Shown here piece by piece: positions 24,936 through 37,242 of a DNA stretch of 64,000 nt. The notes under the pieces are model-generated. The model ran no database searches. It had not been told where the DNA came from and saw only the letters and a list, made by a program, of their open reading frames with translations. The stretch's first letter is position 1, and every line of letters begins with the position of its first letter. Source of the stretch: Congeria kusceri (Eukaryota > Mollusca > Bivalvia > Myida > Dreissenidae). Both the position numbers and the translations under genes were made by a program. The DNA lies in assembly GCA_027627225.1 (NCBI GenBank), contig CM051038.1, positions 40,731,341 through 40,795,340 on the forward strand, given 5' to 3'.

Positions 24936-25872
24936 ACAAAAGAGCACGTGGTAAATTGTTTGAGAAGCTAGACGAATGGAAATTAATCAGTGACCACGTG
25001 GTAAAGCGTGTGTGTGTTTGAGAAGCTAGACGAAGGGAAATTAATCAGTTAACACGTGGTAAAGCGTGTGAAGTGTTTGAGAAGTTAGACGAATGGAAAT
25101 TAATCAGTTACCACATGGTAAAGTGTGTGAAGTGTTTGAGAAGTTAGACGAATGGAAATTAATCAGTTAACACGTGGTAAAGCGTGCGAAGTGTTTGAGA
25201 ATCTAGATCAATGGGAATTCATCAGTTAACAAGTGGTAAAGCGTGTGTGTGTTTGAGAAGCTAGACAAATTGAAATTGATCAGTTAACACGTGGTAAAGC
25301 GTGTGAAGTTTTGAGAAGCTAGATGAAGGGAAATTAATCAGTTAACACGTGGTAAAGCGTGTGTCTGTTTGAGAAGTTAGACGAATGGGAATTGATCAGT
25401 TAACACGTGGTAAAGTGTGTGAAGTGTTTGAGAAGTTTGACGAATGGGAATTGATCAGTTAACACGTGGTAAAGCGTGTGTGTGTTTGAGAAGCTAGACG
25501 AAGGGAAATTAATCAGTTAACACGTGGTAAAGTGTGTGATGTGTTTGAGAAGCTAGATGAAGGGAAATTAATCAGTTAACACGTGGTAAAGCGTGTGCAG
25601 TGTTTGAGAAGCGAGACGAAGGGAAATTAATGAGTTAACACGTGATAAAGCGTGTGCAGTGTTTGAAAAGCTAGACGAAGGGAAATTAATCAGTTAAAAC
25701 GTGATAAAGCGTGTGAAGTGTTTGAGAAGCTAGATGAAGGGAAATTAATGAGTTAACACGTGGTAAAGCGTGTGGATTGTTTGAGAAGCTAGACGAATGG
25801 AAATTAATCAATTAACACGTGGTAAAGAGTGTGAAGTGTTTGAGAAGCTAGATAAATGGAAATTAATCAGGT
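24936..25872 (+). repeat. 59-bp E-box minisatellite, unit B (about 16 units)
   Basis: This is the longest uninterrupted array of the family. A typical unit is GACGAATGGAAATTAATCAG, then TTAACACGTGGTAAAGCGTG, then TGAAGTGTTTGAGAAGCTA. Nearly every unit keeps CACGTG, a palindromic E-box. The array ends about 140 bp from the stop codon of copy B, on its 3' side. Confidence 0.92.
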
Positions 25873-26014
25873 AGCAATAGCTGGGAAGGAGTTTAAAATG
25901 TTAGTTGCAAAAACTCGATATTTCTATTGCAACGGACATTATGAGATACACGTTTCATGACAAATTCTTGGATGAAAACTCCATGGCAACACAAATGCGA
26001 AACAACTATGGCGC

Positions 26015-26942
26015 TCACATCTTGTCATACGCCAAGTCCTTTCGGCGAATCTTCGCAACGGTGAATTTCCCGCCGGTCTAAAATAACAGAAAAAATAAGA
26101 CTGTACATAGATTTAATTCAGATTTAATTTATTTTGCTCTTGTAATCGTACAATTGGAAGGACTATGTGAAAGTTATAGACAGCTGCCTGGTATTCTCAC
26201 ATAATCGTACAATTGGAAGGACTATGTGAAAGTTATAGACAGCTGCCTGGTATTCTCACATAATCGTACAATTGGAAGGACTATGTGAAAGTTATAGACA
26301 GCTGCCTGGTATTCTCACATAATCGTACAATTGGAAGGACTATGTGAAAGTTATAGACAGCTGCCTGGTATTCTCACATAATCGTACAATTGGAAGGACT
26401 ATGTGAAAGTTATAGACAGCTGCCTGGTATTCTCACATAATCGTACAATTGGAAGGACTATGTGAAAGTTATAGACAGCTGCCTGGTATTCTCACATAAT
26501 CGTACAATTGGAAGGACTATGTGAAAGTTATAGACAGCTGCCTGGTATTCTCACATAATCGTACAATTGGAAGGACTATGTGAAAGTTATAGACAGCTGC
26601 CTGGTATTCTCACATAATGCTCATTGTATTCAAATATCTGTCAAGCAAATTTGGCCCAAAATTTAACTTCTTTTTTTGGTAACGTTTTCGTGTTGTTAAT
26701 GCCTTACTACTATACGTATTACTAAGCAACAGGCCTATTTCAAGAAATAAAGCCACTTACAACGATAAGCTTCGGTAACACTACCCAGAAATCCTTGTTG
26801 GGGATCGTGTCAATTCCGGTCGCCTGTTTCCGGAACTTCATGTAGGCGAAGCCGGCCGCCAGGTATATGGCCAGGCTGGCGATAAATCTACAACAACAGC
26901 AACAAAAGGAAGATATACTTGACAACATTGAGATGTGTCTGT

Positions 26943-26988
<46 letters not shown>

Positions 26989-28884
26989 TTCTGTTTGTCT
27001 GTCTGTCTTTCTGTTTGTCGGTCGGTCCGTCCGTCGATCAGTCGGTCCGTCCGTCCGCTAGTCTGTCCGTATTTTATCTGACTGTACAACCGATGTTTAC
27101 AATTTATAAATGAAAGTACAAAACTAAACAACACATACTCAAATCTACTATAGCATATAATCTGACAAGTTCGTAGCTTCCGGTAAGTTGTAGATAAAAT
27201 TATAACGTAATTTTCTCTTGAATGACGCAACATCGCGTGGACGAATTCTATGCAAGTGTTAGCAGAAGAACAGTCTGAGAGCACAAATATGCGTAAAAAC
27301 ATCGACAGAAAAATATACCATGTTAGTTAGGTTTATTGCAGTTATTTGTGTTTTAAATGTATTAATTGTTAAAAAAAATCCACCCTGGTGTTGTTAATAA
27401 ACATTTTATAAGTCTGGATTTCATTAAAAACCAACAAAAGTAAACAAACATGGGCATTAACAAATTGTCGTATGTATATCTAAACACGAAAAACAGTGGA
27501 AGGTCCTCTGCGTATGACTTCACAAAAAGTTGCCCACGAACTTACAGGAAGTTGAAAACGGTCAAGGTCTATGTTGGGTCATGTTCATTTTCAACCAAGA
27601 TTACGGATTTCCGAATGAATATTGGCAATTCTGACATATACAATAATTAGTTTACATTCAGATCGATTTAGTGCGATTTGTTTATATTGAAACAATTGGG
27701 GTTTTATGCGCATGCGCAAAGTCGAATGCTTAACACCCACGAACTTGCAGGTGTAACGGCTTCAAGCCGTAATTAACCAGAGCTAGTATAGTAGGTACTA
27801 GGTAGGCAGTTAAAGGGACTACGTCTACGAAACATATGACCAATAGCACTGTAAATGCTTTTATATTACAGAAATTGAGCAATTCAATCAACGGCGTATG
27901 AAATACATGGAGTATAAATAATATACAACTTTTTAACATCTTCCCCGCGTTGACGAAACACTCACCAAGGCTGGTGGTTCAGGTTTTCTCTGTGCCCTGA
28001 AAAATGGTTAGCTTTACCTTTCTATCCAAAGTCGACCTACGTTCGATCCCCCGATGCAAACTCATCTTTTTTAGTTGTATAATTTTATGGTTTTAAGTTC
28101 ACAATTAAACATTTGATTTTATTAGTACATTTGATTATGTTTGAAGTTAAGACATTGCATGGCTGACGTGCATTTAAGTTATAAAATTTGCACGTGTGCA
28201 CAAGTCCCCCATAAGTTTTTGTTTGAAACTACACCGCGATTTTACTTACATTATCAACAAGACTGTTCCGACACTGATACTGATGCCCCCAGTTGAACTG
28301 GTACTAGAACCATGGCAACCAGACTTTGGACCGGAAGCAGAACACTTTCCTGGGCATGCGCAGATGGTGGTTAATGTCATCGCCTGTGTAAACAATGAGC
28401 TTTGAACACACATGTTTAAAAAAAACATGGAACGCAACGTGTTTTTACATCGTGCACTAAATTTGCACCAGATCTGCTTTAATTAATATGTATTATACAA
28501 ATCTCTTAAACGGAATCATTACGTCTATATGATGAATATTATAAGTGTGTCAAACGGGTGTCATTAAAAATATGTGGTGTACCGTATATTTAACAGGTCT
28601 TTGAAACGGATATTGCGTATAAGACATAATTACGATTATTTTAAACGATCGAGTTGCATTCAGATTGCTTTGAATTGATTAAATTTAGAACACAATAGTA
28701 AAGACGTCTCGTCTAAATGTGAATAAAGAGATTGGAGGATTGAGGGAGACTTACGAACGGCCCAGCACCCTGTTCTCCATTGGGCACAAACCGGGGGTCA
28801 CAGGCCGTCGGATCACAGATCAGGTTCACTGTCGTCAGTCTGGGGAGTTAAAAGAGGGAGATTTAAAGTGATTAGCACAAACAT

Positions 28885-28925
<41 letters not shown>

Positions 28926-31346
28926 ACAACATCAACATCATCAGTCAGCATTTATCATAAGACACCATTGTTGAACTATTTATACCGTCACAATGGTTAG
29001 TACAACGTCAAGTAAGTCATTTCCGTTTTTAAAATAGAACGCACAAACGATCGTATGCCTATAAGCATCCAGCAGTGGCGGTCTTACCTAAGCACACCGG
29101 CACCGGATTTGTAGGCGACGACAACGTTGCCGCTGTCGTCATCGTACTGGAAGGCCGCCTTCCCGGAGTCGCCGATCTGCTGCGACTGCTCCTTGTTCTC
29201 ATCCAGGACACACGCCTGTCAATTTGTAAGGGAATGAATTTCAGTACCATTGTGTATGTTCTTATTTTAAAGGTGCAGTTTGAAATTTGTGGCTATGACA
29301 AAAGATTGCTTGCGCAATGTTAAACGTCTGATGAATATATGATTTTTCTGAAGAATTTCCTACCTTAGTATTTTCTACAGCTGACCCGTTATTCAATATA
29401 TCTGTAGTATAATTGAGGGGCGTCGTGGGAAAACCGGTCTTAATGCATGTGCGTTAAGTTTCGTCCCAGATTAGCCTGTCCAATCCGCACAGGCTAATCC
29501 GGGACGGCGCTTGCCGCTTTTAAGGTATTTTCTGTTTAATGGAAGTGTCTTCTAAACATAAATCCACTGTAGGCGGAAAGTACTGACCCGGATTAGCCTG
29601 CGCGGACTGCACAGGTTAATCCGGGACGACACTTTACGAACATGCATTAAGCCCTGGTTTCCAACGACGCGCCTCATATATGCTCAACATTACTTCTTCA
29701 TCAGCAAATATGACCTTTCGAAAAAATTTAATTGTTCAGTGTCATTGATTGAACACAAATAACATCCAAAATGCAAGAAAACTTAATAGTTTGCAACTTC
29801 AAGCAGCTACACTTACTGATCATTCTACCTAGTTTCATGCCTTTTTAGTAAATTTAGTGTTTTTAAATATAATGGCAATTTCTCTGCAAATAATGAGTTC
29901 ATCATTGGTAAATCTCTGAAAGCTCTAAATACTGTATTATTCAATTTTAAGAAGGTCCCACTTACTCCAAAAATGTTACTGTGAATTATTTTATGCTTTG
30001 GTTGGATCAACACTTAATTATGCATCAGAAGTTTGGGGTTTTACGAAGTCTAAAGATATTGAACGGGTACATTTAAAATTTTGCAAATCTATTTTGAATG
30101 TAAGAAAGTCTACATCATCCATTGGTGTATACGGCGAACTTGGACGTTATCCCTTATATATATCAAGATATACACGCATCATTTCTTACTGGTGTAAGGT
30201 ATTGCAAAGTGATAATGTTATTATTTCATCATTGTATCGTCGAGGTTTAGACGATTGTAAATTAGGCCACTCGAACTGGGTGTCTTCTGTGAAGAAACTT
30301 TTAGATGATTTTGGTTTTTCGGATGTATTTTTGTATCCCGAAAGTATCCATGGTTCTTTTCCATTAATTTTCAAACAACGTGTAATTGATAACTTTATCC
30401 AAGAATGGCATGGTTCATTACAACGTAGTTCAGTTCTGTTGGATTACTTTTATTACAAAAATAATTTTATGTACGAACGTTATCTTGATATATTGCCTGC
30501 TAGTCTCAGGAAATTTTTTACACGTTTTAGAATTTGTGCTCATTCGTTAAGAATTCATACAGGCCGCTATGGCTCAAATAATATACCAAGAAATGAAAGG
30601 CACTGTCTCTACTGTGGAAGGCGTGATTTAGAAGATGTGTACCATTTTATATGCATTTGTCCATGTTACTCAACAGTAATGCGACGATTTCTTGATAAAC
30701 GATTTTACGATAGACCATCTGTGTATAAGTTCAATTCATTAATGGGATCAGTTAACTCTGATGTTGTTAAAAGTGTTGCCAAATATATTAAATATGCATT
30801 AGAAATTAGACAATCTATTCTTGTATAATATACATGTACATCACTCTCCATACGTTTGCAACTTATGTTATGTTATACTGCAATTAATTCATTTCGTTTT
30901 GAATTTGCATATATTTCACGATTTTTAGAACAAATTCCGAATGCATTGACCGCGTATAGAATGTATATGTGTTCGTTTTTTTTTTCTAGATCATGTACTT
31001 TGTACTAATCTTGAATAAACTATTGTCTTGTCTTGTCTTGTCTTTTTAGTAAATTAACATTTTCAATAAAAATGAATGGGATACTGTTGAAGCCTTATTC
31101 AGAATGTAGGTAGATACAAGAGGATGTCAGATTACAAAGACGAAAGAATCGGGACACAAATCATAACGGGCCATTGGCCATCCTGGATACTGACTGTCGC
31201 GTCCTGGCACTCGACTTCCGAGAAGGAGCCGCACGGGCTGTACGAGTAGTAGTACCCCTCGACCGACTCTAGAACGTCCTTGAACCTGCAATCAATTGAT
31301 TGGTTGATTGATTATTTGATTGATATATTTATTGATTATATGACTG

Positions 31347-31393
<47 letters not shown>

Positions 31394-32521
31394 TATTTAT
31401 TTATTTATTTATTGACTGACTGACTGAATAGACTGACTGACTGACTGAAGACTGACTCACGGACGGACGGCGGACTGACTGACGGACGCATTTTGGTGGT
31501 TAATTGATTGATTGATTGATTGATTAGCAGACTGACTTTCAGACTGACTTTCAGACTGACTGACTGAATAACTGAATGACTGACTGAATGACTGACTAAA
31601 TGACTGACTGAATGACTGACTGAATGACTGACTGACGTAGTTTAGCGAACTATCACACAAAAGTGCATGCAGACATTCATACAAATCGGTAAACAGAATA
31701 TGGTTCTATTTGTAATACCATTAATAGAACAGAACAGAACAAGACTTTTATTTTCACCCAAGTATATAACATATACAATTAGGGCAATATAACAAAGCAA
31801 AATTGTTAGTAAATTAGTAACTTCCGATAATTTTTACATTAAATAGAAAAAACTATTTCAAAAGATTTGCTTCTACCAGTAAAGCCATTTAATTTTACTT
31901 ATTCCGCGTCTCTAAGGACAGTGTTTGAAAAGGAAGAGAAAAAATAACAGCGCACAATCAGTACACAACCACAAAGACAAAAACAACAACAAACAAACAA
32001 CGAGAACAAAAAATAAATAAACTACAGGACCCGTAGTTACAAGGCTCATTAGTAAAAACTCAAGTTCTTAAATTTATACTATTCTTAAAGTCTATGGCTG
32101 CTTCACGTAAATGTTTTTTCATGAAAATGTTTTACACTGTTAAAATGTTGTTTAAGATGCTTAATATTTTATCTTTTTGCATTGGAAATTCATTTGATAT
32201 CACATACAAAATAGGATCTGAATTTTTAACTGACATGAATACACATCTTAAGTTAAGATACCCATTAGGAGCTTTGTGAATACCAGCCCCAAATACTAGT
32301 CTTATTAATTTCTAACAAACGAAAGTATGTTACTTCGGCTGGTCACCGGAGCCACCAAGACTAGTGAGGTCAACGTCGCCACTTCCGTCGCTCATTGAGC
32401 AGCAGCACTGCGTCTGCATCTGGCAGTCCTTGTCCAGCGGAGGTTGTGCGGTCGCCGACGAGAGCGTTGCTATGGTGATGACGAAAAAGAACCACGTAGC
32501 TCTCGCGATATTGGTTTTCAT
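26015..32521 (-). CDS. MRH-domain sorting-receptor-like gene, copy B (M6PR/ATG27 family)
   Basis: Seven exons on the minus strand: 32334-32521, 31195-31285, 29088-29215, 28755-28839, 28250-28383, 26761-26887, 26015-26077. They total 816 nt and code 271 aa; all introns are GT-AG with compatible phases. Residues 1-25 are a signal peptide (cleavage after ATA). Residues 33-187 are a Cys-rich MRH-type lumenal domain with SPCGSF at 79-84, LICDPTACDPRFVP at 142-155 and ICACPGKC near 171-178. A transmembrane helix spans about 198-224. The cytosolic block IPNKDFWVVLP and the C-terminal YDKM follow. The family sorts proteins between Golgi, endosomes and lysosome/vacuole, and YxxPhi tails bind AP adaptors. 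Arg136 and Glu158 fall where MRH sugar contacts are expected, but the expected Gln and Tyr are Leu and Phe, so sugar binding is uncertain. The start is the ATG giving the signal peptide. Confidence 0.87.
26143..26614 (+). repeat. 59-bp minisatellite, eight near-identical units, intron 6 of copy B
   Basis: The unit runs TAATCGTACAATTGGAAGGA, CTATGTGAAAGTTATAGACA, GCTGCCTGGTATTCTCACA. Units start at 26143, 26202, 26261, 26320, 26379, 26438, 26497 and 26556. Copies A and C have one diverged unit-like stretch. The near identity points to recent expansion, or to sequence assembly of a variable locus. Confidence 0.95.
26936..27070 (+). repeat. CTGC/TCTG/TCCG microsatellite, intron 5 of copy B
   Basis: About eleven CTGC units are followed by mixed TCTG, TTTG and TCCG units, beside exon 6. 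The Cys/Leu-rich ORFs here are artefacts of the repeat. Confidence 0.9.
27152..27767. mobile_element. Copy-B-specific insertion of about 615 bp, unknown type
   Basis: Copies A and C read CTACTATACATGCCGTAATT without a break. In B, about 615 bp lie between CTACTATAGCAT and GCCGTAATTAACC. CAAGTTCGT occurs inverted near both ends, but longer terminal repeats are not clear. No coding capacity is recognised. Confidence 0.5.
29415..29675 (+). mobile_element. GC-rich palindromic MITE (intron 2, copy B)
   Basis: Same family and same intron position as 17644-17890. Both inner CCGGATTAGCCTG-type arms are present, so it predates the triplication. Confidence 0.8.
29855..31042 (+). mobile_element. 5'-truncated LINE, third family, in intron 2 of copy B
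   Basis: The target site duplication TTTTTAGTAAATT is at 29842-29854 and 31043-31055. Copies A and C keep a single, empty site. The element ends TTGAATAAACTATTG followed by repeated TCTTG. Its length is about 1.19 kb, and it is antisense to the host gene. It is the cleanest retroposition event in the window. Confidence 0.92.
29998..30828 (+). pseudogene. LINE ORF2 C-terminal region (third family), open
   Basis: 276 residues from 29998; the frame may be open slightly upstream because truncation removed the true start. It has the LINE post-RT pattern: LNYASEVWGF, the box YGELGRYPL, and a C-terminal Cys/His motif CLYCGRR followed by HFICICPCY. The RT core is absent. Its similarity in order to the 10.2-kb and 13.0-kb elements indicates related LINE families with different tails. 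The ORF is intact but is only the tail of a truncated insertion, so a function is unlikely. Confidence 0.8.
31292..31640. repeat. TGAT/TGAC array, intron 1 of copy B
   Basis: A pure (TGAT)n core near 31340-31392 is followed by TTTA and TGAC/TGAA repeats. It matches the arrays in copies A and C but is of different length. Confidence 0.88.
31727..31838 (-). mobile_element. Very short LINE 3'-end insertion (first family), intron 1 of copy B
   Basis: Only the last 112 or so bases of the first LINE family are present, from the CAGAACAGAACAAGAC tail to AATTTTTACA. They are bordered by TTAATA and TTAAATAG, a probable short target duplication. Copies A and C lack it. Confidence 0.75.
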
Positions 32522-33716
32522 GTTTACCAGTATGAGATCTGCTTCGTTTTTAAATATGCTAAACTATTTCACATTTATCTTCTCCAATGAATTTACACGA
32601 GTGATCAATTTGCTCTACTGTTCCTATAATTTCCTCCTTTTTCTATTTTATTTACACGTCAATTTAATACCTTCACGTGGAATTTATTTCTTTCATTGCT
32701 GCAAAATTACACGTTTTCTAATGATTTTATTTTATTAACTTAAACGTTCGTGATTAGTTGTCACAGTTTAAAACGGCGCTGTACCAAATGTTGAAGCCTA
32801 TCACATGACTATCACAAACTACCCAACATTATCAACAGCAGTATCTGCATTTGTAAATTCATTTCATGTGATAATACCTGATAAAAAGTAACAGTTGTTT
32901 TAAAGGGACGTTTTCACAGATTTTCGTAACTTAGAAAATGTCATTAAATGTCTTAACTGCAAAACGAAAACATCTGGAATAAGAGTAAAACAAATATAAT
33001 ATAAAGAAAAAAAGGTAAATTTAACAAGATGCCTTTACCGGGACTCGAACCCAAGACCTTCGGGATCAAAAATCTCATACTCTAATTACTCGGCCATTCG
33101 GACTTATTGTTAGGAGCGTATTTTAACGCTTTGTAAGTGATACACGTGTTTCCCAAAATGCCAACGCTTTATGATTATCCATAAACGAAACGATATTTCC
33201 AATATTTTTTAAAGTTATGAGTATTATTTCGCTTGTTTGTATAGGCCACTCCCCAAACTAGGTGATCTCCGTTTTCCCTAGCTTGCCATATATAGTATTA
33301 TAGATCTAAGACTAGGCGGCTTTCAAAACTTGTAATGGAAACTTTTAAAACCATATGTTTTTGATTAAATATTATAAAAAAGCTCATAGAGGATATATCT
33401 TACAAAAATTAATTATTAGAACTAAATATAGTATCGTTTTAAACTCATTACTAAGGCCACATGTCCGTATGACAGGTATCCGGAAAAAAAGAAGCAGTCT
33501 CCTTGTCTCATCTTAAACGGTTGTTTTCCATACATAAATACCACCACATGTTCACATTCAAAACCCAATGGCACAATCAACTACAGTAAACACATAAGGG
33601 ACAAATATATACCAGTTTCAAACAAACTCCATCCTTTGAAGACTACTTTATAAAACTTACAAAAACTGAATATACATACCTCTTTAAATTTAGAACTGCA
33701 AATCACTGGTTACCAG

Positions 33717-33965
33717 TTGAAACCGGTCGATACGATGGAACCCCATTTTGAGGAAAGAATATGCAGCCTTTGTAACTCTGGTCAAGTTGGCTCCGAACAT
33801 CACTATCTACTCAACTGCGATTTCTTTAAATCTGAAAGAGAACAATTCTTAGGACATGATCTTTATGATGTTACTCTTATTAAAATCCTAACATCTAATT
33901 CCTTACAGCTATTACAGAATACGAGCAAATTTATTCGCTTCATATTCAGTAAGTTTAAGCGATAG
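33717..33965 (+). pseudogene. LINE ORF2 last 70 or so residues
   Basis: It ends like the 10163-11041 reading (CSLCNSG, HHYLLNC, FSKFKR). One extra T near 33752 relative to the A copy breaks the frame upstream, so only the tail is open. Confidence 0.75.
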
Positions 33966-34821
33966 CAAGTTATCTATTTAACTACCTGTTTTTACCAATG
34001 CCACCAGCTAATACACCAACTCTAATATTGTAGTTTGTAACAATACTGCCTTTATTTCAATGTATTTTTATTGTTAATAGCATAACATATTTACATATTA
34101 TCTCAATATAAGTGACCGTTTACACTTGTGTAATCAATATATCAAAATATTTGTCTGGTCACAAATGTATATATTTTTGCATGTATATACTAATCACATT
34201 ATTTACTTTAATTAGAAATATATGCATGTAAATATAAACTGTGCAATGTAAATAATAACTTCATTCTGTATTTGTACCAAATGATAACTGCATAATTATA
34301 TGTCAATATTAACGTAAGATTGCTATATACTTATACTCATATAACAGAAATAATTGCAGCATTATATAAGAGTAGTACAAAATGGTACCACTCAAGTACA
34401 AGTGTTAACATTTTAAATATTTTTGCCGGCTATATTGATATTATATTTCAATTAAGGCAATGGAAACAATTGTTGCATTCTAAATGAGTACAACTGATAC
34501 CTATATTTCACCTACAATCCTGTTTCTTTATCCTAATTAATCTAGCAGTTCTAGTACATAAATTAATAATTATAGTTTTGTTACTTCCCTTTAAACTTAT
34601 CCAGCACACAAATTATAATTTGCTTTTGCCCCATCAGTCATTTAATGTTAGCCCCTCAGATAACGGCATTCTCCATTGTAATCCTGCAATGCAAAGCTGA
34701 TTAGAGTAATTACCACATGATTAGTATGATGATTTTGAATATGATATGATAATTATAGTGATTTTATAATTTTATCAAGTTTTTGGTATTTTGATTTTGA
34801 TTATAGATCTCACATTATTGC

Positions 34822-34923
<102 letters not shown>

Positions 34924-35114
34924 CATATGTTCCGACTATGTATCTTATTATTTAAATACCCCCCGTATATCATCTACACAATTGTGTTAACGTAAAAATT
35001 ATCGGAAGTTACTAATTTACTAACAATTTAGCTTTGTTATATTGCCCTAATTGTATATGTTATATACTTGGGTGAAAATAAAAGTCTTGTTCTGTTCTGT
35101 TCTGTTATGTTCTG

Positions 35115-36999
35115 CAGAGACAACTAACATGTCACACTTCGTCTCCATTGTTTGAGTCTCAAATTAAAGTTTATCTCACATTTTAAAATGATGTTGTCTC
35201 CGTTGTTGTTCTTTGCCTATCATCCTATGAAATTTCGCCACCTAATTGAACAGAACAGAACATAATTAAAAGCATTAAACACTTTTTCGAATTAATAAAT
35301 TGGTTTAAATTGAAGAGTGAATTAATATTTCACAGCATTTAATTTTCAATTTTCAATTATGAAGAATTGAAAGGTGGTAAACATTTAAGAGCTCCTCGTG
35401 TTTTGTTTTTCTAAAACAATCGGAAATTACTGTAGCTGCTGCGAGAATAAAATGTTGTTTGTTTACCACGATAATCTCAGTTAGAGTTATATACATGAAG
35501 GAAAACTAAATACTTGATCAAACAGACCTAACAAGTATAAAATATTTCTTCAAACGTATATTAGACTCTTCTGTTGGCTTAGTTAATTACTTACTATTAA
35601 TTGTGTAAAATTGTTTCAAAATGTATATATCTATGTCTGTTTTATTATAGATACTCACCCTATTATGTACATAATTATCACGACATATCTATTTCCTGGC
35701 GACATATGGACCCATTGAATCGGGTGTTATTTGTTTCGTTGATTATATGAAGTTATCATGAACATTGTTTAAACACATGACATAATAATAAACAAATTAC
35801 TTACCTAATCTCTTTAATACAACATCAGTTATAACATTTAATGAGTAGTGACATCATCGTTAGTTATTGCAATATTGTGTTTACAGTAATTAAAAAGATA
35901 GTTGTTTTGTTGCATTATATTTCAAGATTAAAGCGGAGCCTGTTCAAGCACCGTATAATATTTAGCACTCAACAAAAATATATCTGCAACGAAAAAAGCT
36001 TTAAAGTTAAACACAAATGTGTATGGAATTCAAATAAGAAGTTGCTGCCAAAAACATCGGAATTGCGCTCAAACTTTCTGTGATAATACCTTATTTTCGT
36101 AATTTTAGTCGCCAGAAGAATGTTAGCTTAGAGTTACTAAGCAAAATCCTTTTACTAAAAACAGCTTTTTATTTATTTTATTTAAGAATGCAAATTTAAT
36201 ACATGATTAAGGCATAAGTTGTTTAGATACTGAAATCGCTATGTTTGTGTTTTGTTGCATTATAGCCGTTAAACGTACTGTGTACAGTTTGTTTGTCAAT
36301 CTGCAAAGAGTAGACAATATTGTTAAAAATCAAAATAATTATTTAATTAAATTGATTTATTTTTACGACATCAACACAATTTTAAGGTAAAATTACACCA
36401 AAACGGAAGTCACATCCTCAGGGTTACATGCTGTCAGTTAGATAATAAACACATAGGGTTCAGTGTATAATGCATATGATTTTTAAAATACAGTTTAAAT
36501 GATATGTTTTGGTATCAATTTAAAAGGTATATATGTAAGAAATAAGAAAAAAGACAGTTTTAGGCACTACTTTATCTTAAATGGTTCCAGCTTCATAATT
36601 TTGGCCCATGTATTCATGCACAAAATGGCAGCCCCCATGCCTGTCAAAACCAGTGTGTTTATTCTAAGGTAAATATTTTGAGTTACAACATATAGAAATT
36701 TTTGACATGCTGTTTTTTCAAAAGGTTATGCCTTATCGATCCAACAATGTATGGTGATATATTCGGAAGTCGCTTGGTCATGGTGAAAATTGAGATCAAA
36801 CATTGAATATTTTATATGTAACAATGAAGGAATTTATTTGCGCATGCGTAACCTTAAGATTGAAAATCAAATATATTGCATGTTTTTCGGTAAATATCAA
36901 TACGATTATCCCGCCTTATAATCAATAAACGTCGCCGGAAGTGAAGAGGGGACATCACTCGTGCGTACGCAAGGGAAGTAACCTAGTTTTAAGAAAGGC
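35115..36999. other. Interior of the TIR element, non-coding
   Basis: No domain-bearing ORF. The 80-aa frame at 35841-36083 has no recognised motif. The tract is not repeated elsewhere in this window. Confidence 0.45.
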
Positions 37000-37242
37000 C
37001 TATATTTCACCATATTAATGAACATTAATATTTTGCTTCTTCTTTATTCCGCTAACAACTACAGCAATCTTAACCAGAAGTATTTGATATTTATATATTT
37101 ATTATTAAAGGCTAGAAGTTTTTTGTAAGCTTAATTGCTGTAATAAATGTTGTTGTTGTGGTATAGAATGCATAATTTCTTTTTAGAATATATGACCCAA
37201 TTTTTAAAAATTGTCAATTTGCTAATCTGTAAACACGTCCCT

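Noticed and set aside
24936..26614. CRISPR array
   Set aside because: Direct tandem units without spacers, in a eukaryotic setting; these are minisatellites.
26838..27302. 154-aa ORF with QTDRQTDRQ-like repeats
   Set aside because: Exon 6 of copy B read through into the intronic microsatellite; the splice acceptor at 26888 marks the true exon end.
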